DNA of 38,964 bases from contig NZ_FOFM01000020.1 in NCBI RefSeq assembly GCF_900110875.1, positions 1 through 38,964 on the forward strand. The letters are read 5' to 3'. Position 1 is the stretch's first letter. Each line of letters opens with the position of its first letter. Position numbers and translations under genes: made by a program. Shown piece by piece: positions 1 to 9,200 of this stretch. The stretch comes from Pseudovibrio axinellae (GTDB lineage: Bacteria > Pseudomonadota > Alphaproteobacteria > Rhizobiales > Stappiaceae). A model generated the notes under the pieces. The model did not search any database. It worked only from the letters and a program-made list of their open reading frames with translations, and was not told the DNA's origin.

Positions 1-326
1 CGGGACAGTGTCGAAAAGTCTGGAACTAACAAATCAATTTTCATCAATCGGACCACAGAGCGCATTAATCCTTGCGTCTGCCGCAACGCCAGGGCATACA
101 CGCTACGCAGTGTCAGCCACGCCTCAATGGCCAAATCAGAATACTTGCGTTGCCCTCCGCGAGTGGTCCGGCGCTGCGCTGACCACTCCTTCCCAATCTC
201 ACCGTTGACCCAGATCGTCAAATCACCACGATTACGAAGACTTTCGTTATAGGCACGCCAGTTCGTGACACGATATTTCTTCTTGTCAAATTTGTGACGA
301 CGGCTGGCGTTGAATTTGTGGGGCAT
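1..326 (-). CDS. IS5-family transposase, N-terminal part (cut by window edge)
   Basis: Read on the minus strand from an ATG at 324-326, the frame is open to base 1 and gives the N-terminal 108 residues of an IS5-family DDE transposase, beginning MPHKFNASRRHKF and containing RRTTRGGQ, ALRQTQGLMRS and VPDFSTLSR. The same motifs occur in the two transposases at the right end of the window, which makes the assignment firm. The catalytic DDE residues lie in the missing part. It differs clearly in sequence from the right-hand copies, so it is a related but distinct element. Nothing links it to the biosynthetic operon except proximity. Confidence 0.85.
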   Translation of the reverse strand, partial: MPHKFNASRRHKFDKKKYRVTNWRAYNESLRNRGDLTIWVNGEIGKEWSAQRRTTRGGQRKYSDLAIEAWLTLRSVYALALRQTQGLMRSVVRLMKIDLLVPDFSTLS

Positions 327-374
327 CGGATCGCTTTATGAAGACGAACAAGCCTTCTAATTACAGACACTGAG

Positions 375-393
375 CGACCCCTGCAACAAGGCC
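375..393 (-). repeat. Terminal inverted repeat of the left IS5-family element
   Basis: Read on the minus strand, TTGTTGCAGGGGTCG (375-389) lies about 50 bases upstream of the transposase start. The right-hand IS5-family element has TTGTTGCAGGGATCG in the same relative position (from 38299), so this is probably the element's outer end. The exact terminal base is uncertain by a few positions and I did not identify a target duplication. Confidence 0.6.
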
Positions 394-611
394 CGACTGT
401 AGTGTCGTCGACATTGGTCCAGTCTTCGACAAATCTACCTGCGCAGCGAACGCTGCAAATCTGTAGTGCCACCTCAAGGCAAACAGACTGGGGCAGCGAC
501 GATAGAAAATCCATATCCTGAAAAGACAAGCTCAAATCGCGTGCCGCGCTATTATCCATCTACCCAACAACAAAATACTGCATGAAAGCAAATGGCTACG
601 GGTTTTCGTGA
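394..611. other. Unassigned spacer between IS remnants
   Basis: This 218-bp stretch lies between the left IS5 end and the ISKra4-like frame. A minus-strand reading frame crosses it and runs on into the IS5 end, but it matches nothing I recognise and lacks a convincing ribosome binding site. It is most likely residual target DNA or the degraded end of the ISKra4-like element. Confidence 0.4.
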
Positions 612-1883
612 TTAGCACAACATCAATCGTTCACAAATGTTCTGAATCTTGGCCACTTTTGCACGTTCGAGCCCCTTGGGCCTTGCAGGCATTGTGGGTC
701 TCGGCTGCGAAGTAAAGGCACGTTCCCAATCCGTTATCGGACTGTCTTCGGCGACATCAATATGAAAAGCCCACGTTTTTATTATTGCCAATGCGCTCAA
801 AGTAATGCCAGAACCTTCAGCCCGCTCAAGTCATTGTTGCCGGACCATATCGCTCCGGAGTTGACTTACCTGGAAACCAAATGGGCTTCGCTGGTCTCCT
901 TTGGCATTACCGTTGATCTGCTCAAAGAAGTGCTGCCCATCAACGCTAGTCTTTGCGCAGAAAGCGTGCGTAATCACTTGCATAAGAGCGCCAGACGGCT
1001 GGAAGCGGAACTGGGCGAAGAACAGCTGTTCTTCGTTGAGACCAGGCAATCCACTCGTGCGGCCCTGCCTGTTCCTGAAGGGCCGATCACTGTTGGCATC
1101 GATGGCGGTTATGTTCGTTGTCGAGATAACGGCCAAAGCCATTTTGAGGTGGTGGTGGGTAAGTCCATTCCTCAAGACCGTCCCGACCGCTACCTTGGTC
1201 TGGTGCAGACCCATGACGCCAAACCACGCCGGCGCCTGCATGAACTACTCAAAGATCAAGGCTGGCAGGAAAACCAGTGCGTGACCTTCATGACTGACGG
1301 CGGCGATAGTGTCCGCGACTTGGCGTGGCACATGGCACCAGCCTCAGAGCACATTCTTGATTGGTTCCACATCACCATGCGCCTTACTGTCATAGGCCAG
1401 TATGTCAAAGGTCTCAATCACGTGAATCCAAAAGACGGTGAACAGATCGGCCGTCTGCTGCGTCAGATCAAGGGCTATTTGTGGAACGGTAATCTTCACG
1501 AAGGCAAGATTGTTATTGAGGATCTGACCTGTGATCTGGAAGAGGTTGAAACCAGCTATGCCAGCATCAAAGCTTTAAGAAAGGCAGCAGCCGAGTTCCA
1601 GACTTACATTGAAAATAATGCCGACATGATCCCGAACTACGCTGAGCGCAGGCGTTACGGGGAGCGGGTCTCAACCGGTTTTGTTGAAAGCACAGTTAAT
1701 GCGGTTGTCGGCAAGCGCTTTGGCAAAAAACAGCAGATGCGCTGGTCAAAGTCAGGTGCCCACCTCTTGCTGCAAACCCGGACACGGGCACTGGATGGAA
1801 CACTTAGGCAGAAGTTCGAGCAATGGTATCCCGGCATGAAATGCGAAACACAAGATCCGGCATTCGATAAACTTGCCGCCTGA
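612..1883 (+). pseudogene. ISKra4-like transposase lacking its N-terminus
   Basis: The frame is open from just after a TGA at 609-611. Its first residues include a zinc-ribbon-like PCRHCG stretch and RTVFGDINMKSPRFYYCQC, the conserved N-terminal region of ISKra4-family transposases. The first in-frame ATG is at 762, inside that conserved region, so translation from it would give a truncated protein. Downstream the DDE core looks intact: GIDGGYVR, MTDGGDSVR and STGFVESTVN, the last followed by the GKRFGKKQQMRW block typical of the family. I could not find the missing N-terminal segment in another frame upstream, so I treat it as a 5'-truncated pseudogene. It is followed directly by an unrelated IS6 remnant. 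Confidence 0.75.
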
Positions 1884-1913
1884 TTGCCCCACGCTTTTTG
1901 GTGCTCTCCTAGC

Positions 1914-2234
1914 TCCAATATTCTGCCGGAGAAAGTCGTCATGGACAAGAGCGGAGCCAACCGCGCCGGGTTGACGAACACCAACCTGTATTTGCTCCTC
2001 ACCGGATACTGGTGGTCTTTCATCGAGATCCTGCAGGTCAAATACCTGAACAATATCATTGAGCAAGACCACCGTTTCATCAAACGCCTGACAAGGCCGA
2101 TGATGGGTTTCAAAGCCTTCCATTCAGCCCAGGCCACCCTTGAGGGTATCGAAACTGCCCACTTGATCAGAAAAGGGCAACTCAACCAGGAGGGTGTTCC
2201 AGCCTACCGCCAATTCATGGCGCTCGCAGGCTGA
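1914..2234 (+). pseudogene. IS6-family transposase, C-terminal fragment
   Basis: This is the last 105 or so residues of an IS6/IS26-type DDE transposase: EKVVMDKSGAN (second catalytic Asp), KYLNNIIEQDHRFIKR (catalytic Glu region), RPMMGFKAFHSA and GIETAHLIRKGQL. The N-terminal half, with the zinc finger, first Asp and start codon, is absent. The fragment follows the ISKra4-like stop codon in the same frame, but similarity begins only near 1914. It is evidently a relic of an IS6 element whose left part was lost when the locus was rearranged. Confidence 0.85.
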
Positions 2235-2272
2235 ATCTGGCCAGAGCGAAGGTGCATTCTACTTTGACGCGA

Positions 2273-2288
2273 AGTTTGCGACACAACC
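2273..2288 (+). repeat. Putative right inverted repeat of the IS6 remnant
   Basis: AGTTTGCGACACAACC lies about 40 bases downstream of the IS6 transposase stop. Its reverse complement, GGTTGTGTCGCAAACT, resembles the GGTTCTGTCGCAAA-type terminal repeats of IS6-family elements. Bases 2289-2355, up to the phosphopantetheinyl transferase gene, hold nothing further that I recognise. Confidence 0.5.
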
Positions 2289-2355
2289 GCATAAAATTCG
2301 CTCAAAGTGAACTCTTGAAACTTACTCAAAATAAGTTGGCAAGGCCCCTATCAAT

Positions 2356-3075
2356 TCACCTTTCATGGTGATGAGCTGCAAAAATAACCTCTGCCAGATG
2401 GCAAGCATGCAGGACAGGCGCCTTGAGAGGGTTGATGCCAACCATAGCCAAAGCCGCTGACAGATTTTCTTCAAGATGTAGGTCGATCAGCTGAATTGGT
2501 ACCGGGTCGCTGTCCACCTTGGCATCAATGTTGCGCCATGTTTCAAAAACTGGTGCTGGATGACCAACGTTGAAACTAGAAGGGTCCAGATGCAAGCCCA
2601 GACCGAGCGATTTCATGACAGCTTCTTTGCGCGCCCAGAATCGGAAAAGGTCATCCGGTTGCCTCTCAAGAGATGAAAATACCAATCTCTCCTGAGGAGA
2701 AAAGGCTGCTCCAAGTGTGTCTGGAGACATATCCTTCAGCACCTCAATATCCACTCCGACCTGATGGGTGGCGCTGACAGCCAGAGCAACATATGGGCCG
2801 GAGTGGCTCAGGTTAATCTGAGGGCCTTCCAGCAGGTATGGTTTGCCATAAGCACCATGAAAAAATTGCAGTTTTCCCGGAGGGTGCAGCATAAGCAGCG
2901 AAAGAACAGCGCGCATAAATATGTGTGCCAATGCATAAAGCCGCGCATGTTCGGGAAACACAAACCTGTCTGCTTTGTCCTGCTCTTCCGCACTCAACCA
3001 GTGGCGGTGGTCTTCCGGATTGATCCCACTTGTGTCGAGCCGGCTCCAAAAAACCAGCGGCGCTGAAGAGTGCAT
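2356..3075 (-). CDS. Sfp-type 4'-phosphopantetheinyl transferase
   Basis: This 239-residue enzyme should transfer phosphopantetheine from coenzyme A to the conserved Ser of the carrier domains in the three megasynthases. The family signature is present: QINLSHSG, then QVGVDIEVL (magnesium-binding acidic pair), then FWARKEAVMKSLGLGL. Length is typical for the Sfp/HetI class that acts on secondary-metabolite carriers, and longer than AcpS. The gene is divergent from the PKS operon and shares its promoter region. The start is the ATG at 3073-3075; no strong Shine-Dalgarno sequence precedes it, so expression may be modest or the start slightly different. The IS6 remnant ends about 70 bp beyond its stop codon. 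Confidence 0.93.
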   Translation of the reverse strand: MHSSAPLVFWSRLDTSGINPEDHRHWLSAEEQDKADRFVFPEHARLYALAHIFMRAVLSLLMLHPPGKLQFFHGAYGKPYLLEGPQINLSHSGPYVALAVSATHQVGVDIEVLKDMSPDTLGAAFSPQERLVFSSLERQPDDLFRFWARKEAVMKSLGLGLHLDPSSFNVGHPAPVFETWRNIDAKVDSDPVPIQLIDLHLEENLSAALAMVGINPLKAPVLHACHLAEVIFAAHHHER

Positions 3076-3111
3076 GTCAGAGTATGGTCCGTACCTACTA
3101 TATCAGAGATG

Positions 3112-3137
3112 AATTAGAGTCTTACCAAACTCTATTT
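3112..3137. promoter_or_regulatory. Imperfect palindrome, candidate operator
   Basis: TAGAGT (3115-3120) and ACTCTA (3129-3134) form a perfect inverted repeat around an 8-base centre. One-mismatch extension gives 9-base arms (AATTAGAGT and ACTCTATTT). It lies in the divergent region between the phosphopantetheinyl transferase and the first PKS gene, where an operator for one of the downstream LysR-type regulators would be expected. The assignment to a particular regulator is inference. Confidence 0.4.
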
Positions 3138-3150
3138 GAAAGTAAATGCA

Positions 3151-3177
3151 TCCTTCATGAAACTCACCCGTGAAGGA
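3151..3177. promoter_or_regulatory. Second inverted repeat in the divergent promoter region
   Basis: TCCTTCA (3151-3157) pairs with TGAAGGA (3171-3177) across a 13-base loop. It could be a protein-binding site or a leader hairpin. It lacks a following T-run, so it does not look like an intrinsic terminator. Confidence 0.3.
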
Positions 3178-3278
3178 GTTGGTTGGCAGCACTCGTACGT
3201 ACCTTGGGCAGCTGAGGTTATGCAGGAGGTATGCCCAATCGAGGATCTATCTATAAAACGTAATATTGTCATATAGTT

Positions 3279-3282
3279 AGGA
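3279..3282 (+). promoter_or_regulatory. Ribosome binding site of the first PKS gene
   Basis: AGGA lies 8 bases before the ATG at 3291 in an AT-rich leader. It supports that ATG as the start of the operon's first gene. A convincing -35/-10 pair could not be fixed; TATAAA and TAATAT hexamers occur at about 3252-3266. Confidence 0.55.
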
Positions 3283-3290
3283 ATTTTTAA

Positions 3291-6200
3291 ATGGGTGTGT
3301 CTTCGCAAACCGCTACTCCTGGCAACTCAGCATATGAGTGGGTCCGCGCTGATGTGGTCAGGGCCATTTGCAAAGAGACGGGGTTGTCTCCGCAAGATAT
3401 GTCTGATGAAACGTCATTCCAGGATGTGGGTGTCGAATCTGTATTGAGCGTTGCAGTTGTGGAAACGCTGGAAAGCACTTACGGCCCACTGAGCAAGGCG
3501 CTTTTGTTTGAATTCTCCACTGTGGGAAAGCTGACTGCTCATCTGGTAACGGTGAGTGGGGCCATTGAAGAGCAGGCTCAGGAGAGCCAAAGCGCACTCG
3601 TGCATGCAGAGAAAGAGTTAACACAGACCACACCACCAACTTTCTCTTCTGAGGAGGGAGGCATTGTCCCGGACGTATTCCAGAGTATAAGTACCCCTAA
3701 ACCTGAGGTAGGCGATCACACTGCTAAGGTTGTCCCAACCATAATCCCAGCCCCTTCCAGAAAAAACACTGCAGAAGACGACGACGCGATAGCAATCGTC
3801 GGTATGGCTGGTCAGTTCCCGGATGCAGACAGCATTGAGAGCTTTTGGGAGCATCTTCTGGAAGGCGCAGACAACATATCAGTTATTCCTGAGCGGCTTT
3901 GGGACTGGCAGGAGTTTTGGGAGGAGCGGGCAGGCCATCCGGGCAAGTCCTACAGCAAATGGGGCGGTTTTTTACCGGATCATCGCCTCTTTGATCCCAT
4001 GTTCTTTCGCATGTCCAAGCTTGAGGCTGAAGCAATCGACCCGCAGGAAAGGGTTTTTCTGGAAACAGTTTATCTTGCGTTGGAAGATGCCCAGTCTACA
4101 CGCAAGAAAAGAGATGGAAAACGCTGCGGACTATATGTTGCAATCATGTGGGGGTCTTACCAGCATTATGGCTCTATGGATGCCAGCGCGGGCGCCTCTT
4201 ATGCCACAATTGCTAACCGCGCGTCCTTTGCGCTGGACCTGACCGGGCCAAGCATTCCGATAGACACAATGTGTTCAGGCTCACTGACCACACTTCACAT
4301 GGCCGCGCAGAGTATCCGCAATGGTGAGTGCGAGATGGCTGTTGCCGGTGGGGTTAACCTGACCACTCATCCAAACAAGTACTTCGTCCTCAGCAAGACG
4401 GGTTTCGCCGCAGCTGATGGACGTTGCAAACCCTTCAGCTCAGATGCTGATGGGTATGTTCCCTCTGAGGGCAGCGGAGCGCTCGTTCTCAAAAAACTGA
4501 GTGATGCACGCAAAGATGGCGACAAGGTCTATGCCATCTTACGCAGCTCGGCAGTCAACCATGGCGGGGCTGTCAATAACCTGACAATGCCGAATGTTGA
4601 CAGTCAGGAAGAGTTGATTGAGACTAGTTTTACCGGCACAGATATCACACCTGACCAAATCGGCTATGTGGAAGCACATGCGCCGGGCACCAGCCTGGGG
4701 GACCCCATTGAGGTTCGTGCGCTCTCCAACGTCTTTGGGCGACAGGGTATGACGGCTGGCGATGTTGCTATCGGGTCCGTCAAGTCGAACATCGGCCATC
4801 TTGAATCGGCAGCAGGGGTCGCAAGTGTTGTCAAAGTGATCCAGCAAATGCGGAACCGGCAGCTGGTCCCTTCAATCCATGCTGAAACACGCAACCCAAA
4901 TATCAACTTCGACGTCTCTCCCTTTGCGCTTCAGGAAAGCTTGAGCGCATGGACACCGGTTCTTAACAAAACCGGTGTTGAAGAGCCGCTTCGTGCCATG
5001 ATCAATTGCTTTGGCGCAGGGGGCACAAACGCGCATGCGCTTTTGGAGGCCGGGCAAACCAGACCGGACCTGGCGTTGGCAGGTGAGGATGCACCGCAGC
5101 TCTTCCTGTTTTCTGCTCGCACGAAAACTGCACGACACGCTTTGTTGGTGCGGATGCGCAAGGCACTTGCTGCACATGATGCACGCCATGATAGCCCAAG
5201 GGCGCAGGAGCTGGCACACGCCGTCTATCAGGCGGTGGCCGAGGCCTCCGGTGTTGATCGGAAGCACCTGGAGCAGGATGACAGCCTGAGTGACCTGCTG
5301 AATGATCCTGCAAAATGGCAGGCACTGCCTGCGGCATTGGCCCAAACCAGCGGAGTGTGGCCAACGACAGACGAGCTGGCTGGGATGAAAACGGTTCTTG
5401 AGCTGAGCGAACTGATACAGCGGATTGCCATACCTGACTTTGTACCAGCGGGTGAGCGTTGGGAGCGTGCCTATTTTCAGGGTCTCGCCAAAGCCACACA
5501 AACAGGCCGGGATCCTCAGCAGGAGCGTGTTGCAATTGTCGCTCGCGACCTTGAAGAGCTCAAAACCATACTGGATGAGTTGATAACGGGTAGTGAGAAG
5601 GCTTCGGGCTATTCCGCCAGCGGTACCGCGACGCCAAAAGATACTGTGCGCCTGCGTGGTGAGCTGACAGAGGGATATGTTCACGAGCTTACAGCAAACC
5701 GCCGTTTGGAGAAGCTGGCGAAGCTGTGGGTTAAAGGCCTGAGCGTGAACTGGGCCAGTGCGTTTCCGGTTTCACCACTGCGGGTGGACCTTCCGCTTTA
5801 CCCGTTTGACCATGAAATCTGCTGGGCTCCTCAGGAACGCCCCGACGCAAGCTGGCAGACGCCGCGCGGTGTTGTGACTGTGGCTCCAGGTGCGGTACTG
5901 GACCTGAAGCGCAGCCTTTCTGATGATCAGCTGTTCTTCTCGCTGGAAAAAAGCGATCAATACTCAGAGCAGATCCAGACACTTGCTGAGATGGCAAGAC
6001 TGGTTCTGGAAGGGGCAGCCTTACCAGCCGTCGCGCAGATCGAACAATGGGCGGATCTGACCGCATCCTCCATTCCAGATAGTATTTTGATTAAGCGCAG
6101 AGCTGATGGTGGGGTCGTGGCTCTGGCTCAGTGTGATGGCCACCCGGCAGCAGAGATGGTGGTGCGCTCAGGCTATGCTACCCACACCGTGAGTGCGGCC

Positions 6201-9200
6201 CCTGTTTCCAAAATGATCGAGCAGGCAGAGGCTTCTGGTGGAGCCTTGGGAAATCAGGCGCAGGTTGTTCAGGGCGGCGTAGTTTCCCGCTTGCGGCTCA
6301 CCAGAGAAGGCGACCATGCCGGGTTGATGCAGGCTGTCACGGATGTTGCGCGTTCGTTGGGCGAGGTCGGGCACGAACCATTGTTGCTTGGACAGCTTTG
6401 CCAGATTACGGAGTTGCCGAAAGAGGGCTGGATTTGTTTGACAAGTGCCTCTGAGGATCAAGCAGGGGACGCTGAACAAGAGGCCTTTATCTTCAATAAT
6501 GAGCACCAGCTGGTGGCGCATTTCTCGCGGGTGGTCTACGGGTTACGGCCTCAGGTTGCCCCGCTACGCCCGCAAGTCCGGCAATTTGAGGAGCAGTGGA
6601 ACCTGCTGCCTGCACTGCCAAAACGGGCTCTTGAGCGTGATCGCAAATTGTTGGTCATTGCACCGACGGATGCCGACATACAGGCATCAGATGAGCTGTT
6701 TGCTGTTTCTCAAAAGCAGGTGATTACCTATCAGCGTAAGGGCATCAGCCAGCTGCAGGAGAACGGGCACTGGGTGCTGAACGTTGACGATATGGCGGCT
6801 TGCAAAGCGTGCTTCCAGTTGTTTGACGACCCGGATGCGGTTGTTTTTGTCAGCAGCAGCGATCCGGCGATGGCAACGGTAGAACTCAGCCTTATACACG
6901 CTCTTTCCCGCGAGATGATCCACCGCAATCTGTTCCGTCGCTCTGGCTTCAACTTCCATGTGGTGACACGAGGTGCGCTGATGGGAGATGGTGCAGAAGC
7001 TGGTGAGGTCAGGCCCTCAGCTATTCCCGGTTATCTGCGTACGTTGCGCCGCGAGACCAACGGCCAGATCTTTTTGGCGGACTTTGACCCGTCCAGCGCA
7101 CTTGCGACACTACCCAAAGATCAGGCCATGGCATTCTGGCGGCAAGCCGGCGAACCGAAAGCCACAGAGATCGCCGTGCGCGGAAACAGCGTTTACGGGC
7201 CAACCGTTGAGGAAGTCCCGCATGGTTCCATACCTTCAGCCGCTTTTTCTCATAACGGGGTTTATGTGCTGTTTGGTGGCAATGGAACAATTGGCCAGCG
7301 TTTCAGTCTGGAACTGGCAACTCAATATGGTGCGCGGCTGGTGTGGGTTTCCAGATCTGACCTGACGGAGGAAGCCAGCGCAGTGGCGGACCGTATCCGC
7401 GCGGCGGGTGGGGAACTCACTCACGTTAAAGCTGATGTCTCCGATGCTGCTGCGGTACAGGAAACACTCAGTCAGGTGGAAACTCAGTATGGCCGGATCG
7501 ATGGTGTTTTGAACCTGACCATGGTGCGCGATATCCGCCGGATTGCAGACCTGCCAGAAGAGATGATGCCAGAGCTGATCAAAAGCAAGATGGAGGGAAC
7601 CGACAACATAATTGCGGCCTGTGCGTCTGTTCAGCCCGGTTTTGTCCTGCTGTTTTCATCAATTGATGTGTTCGTTGGCAGCGTCGGTTGGTCCGCTTAC
7701 ACAGCAGCCTGTTCTTATCAGGTGTCTGCAAGCTGGAAGGCGCGACAAAGCAGCCTGCCGGTTCATGTGATTAACTGGGGTTTTTGGGAAGGCATTGATG
7801 ACGATATCGCCGCAAATCTGGCGGAGAAGGGCATCGGCCTCTTAACAGTTACGGATGGCCTGTCGGCGACAGCGTGTGCGCTGCAATCTGGCAATACCGC
7901 GCCTGTGTTTACCGTGGCTTCAGATGAAATGCTCTCGCGTGTCGGGTTCAAGCTGCTGCCGAAAGAAACAGCAAACACGGCGCAATCGCAATCTGTACCA
8001 GCTCCGCAGCAAGAGGCTGCCGTCAGTATTGCCCCTGTTTTTGAGCCCAAGGCCGCGCCAGCACCGGTTCCAGCGCAAAATCAGGTTCAGCCGGTGGTGG
8101 TTACCGCGCCCGTTCGTGCAGAGCCGCAAGGAGTGGAGGAGCAAGCCGGGCAAATGCTGGGGAGCCTGCGCAACCTGTTTGCCGATATTTTGAAGCTGGA
8201 CCCGGACGCACTGGACCCAGAGGCGGATCTGCTCAACTACGGCGTAGATTCTCTGATTGTCGTCAACATTCAAACTGCACTGGAAGAACAGGTGGGAGCA
8301 ATTCCAACTGGTGTTCTTTTGGAAAACTCTACGCTGGTTCAGATCGCGCAAGCTATAGCGCGGGATCATCCTGAGGCCGCGCGTGCTTTGTTGCCTGACC
8401 AGCCGCAAGTCAGCACCGCCGCAGTTGCCGTTGAGCCTGCTGTTGCCCCACAGCCGGTTGCGCAACTTCAAGCACCGTCTCCGATACGGGTTCTGCATCA
8501 GGTTCCTGCCAATGATATTGAGGCGTTTCTTCACTCCTACGCAGAGAGTTACGACGCCAAAACGCTGGAAAATGAAAGCTCTGAGGCAGCTCGTTTTGTG
8601 CCCACAGACGATGGCAGTCTTCAACATGCCATGGTGAAGACTGAGAGCGGAGAGGTTGAGGTCTTTTCCGTTGGTAACGGGGGTACGCCGATTGTCATGT
8701 TCTCAGCCGTTGCATTGACAGTTCCAACATGGACACCGCTTCTCACATCCAGCTTGACGCAGTCACATCAGCTCATTGTGGTGCATCAACCCGGGTATGG
8801 CTTAAGTGCCCCGGTTTCTGAGTGCAATAACCAGCGTGTGGCGGCTATTACCCGCAAGACCCTGCACCAGATTGGAGTAACAGGGCCGGTTCATGTCTTT
8901 GGGTCTTGTCTGGGCTCAGTCCCCGCGATGCATTTTGCGGCTGACTTCCCACAGGATACAGCCTCGCTAACCTTGTTCGGGGCTTTCCATGATGCCTCTG
9001 ATCTGAATGCGGGGGATCCCTCCACCATGAGTTCGCAGGAGTTTGCCGAACTTGCGCAAACGGCTGTTGCAACGTTGGAGCGCGACTTCGACATGGTCGC
9101 CAAAGCTGAAGCCTCTGCTAGTGAAAACAGCAGCGAAGAACGTGACCGGGCTGTGGCGTACGTCAACGCGTGCCGAGCACTTCTTATGGGGTCGCAGAAG

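Noticed and set aside
218-559. A 113-codon minus-strand frame at the left IS5 end
   Set aside because: It crosses the IS5 terminal repeat and overlaps the transposase N-terminus in another frame, so it is unlikely to be a gene.
4872-5684. A 270-codon minus-strand open frame under the first PKS gene
   Set aside because: It lies wholly inside a well-supported KS and linker coding region, has no recognisable domain and arises from codon bias of the plus strand.
7920-8627. A 235-codon minus-strand open frame under the ACP and linker region
   Set aside because: It is antisense to the confident ACP with GVDSL and the proline/alanine-rich linker; the translated sequence is low-complexity and unlike any family.
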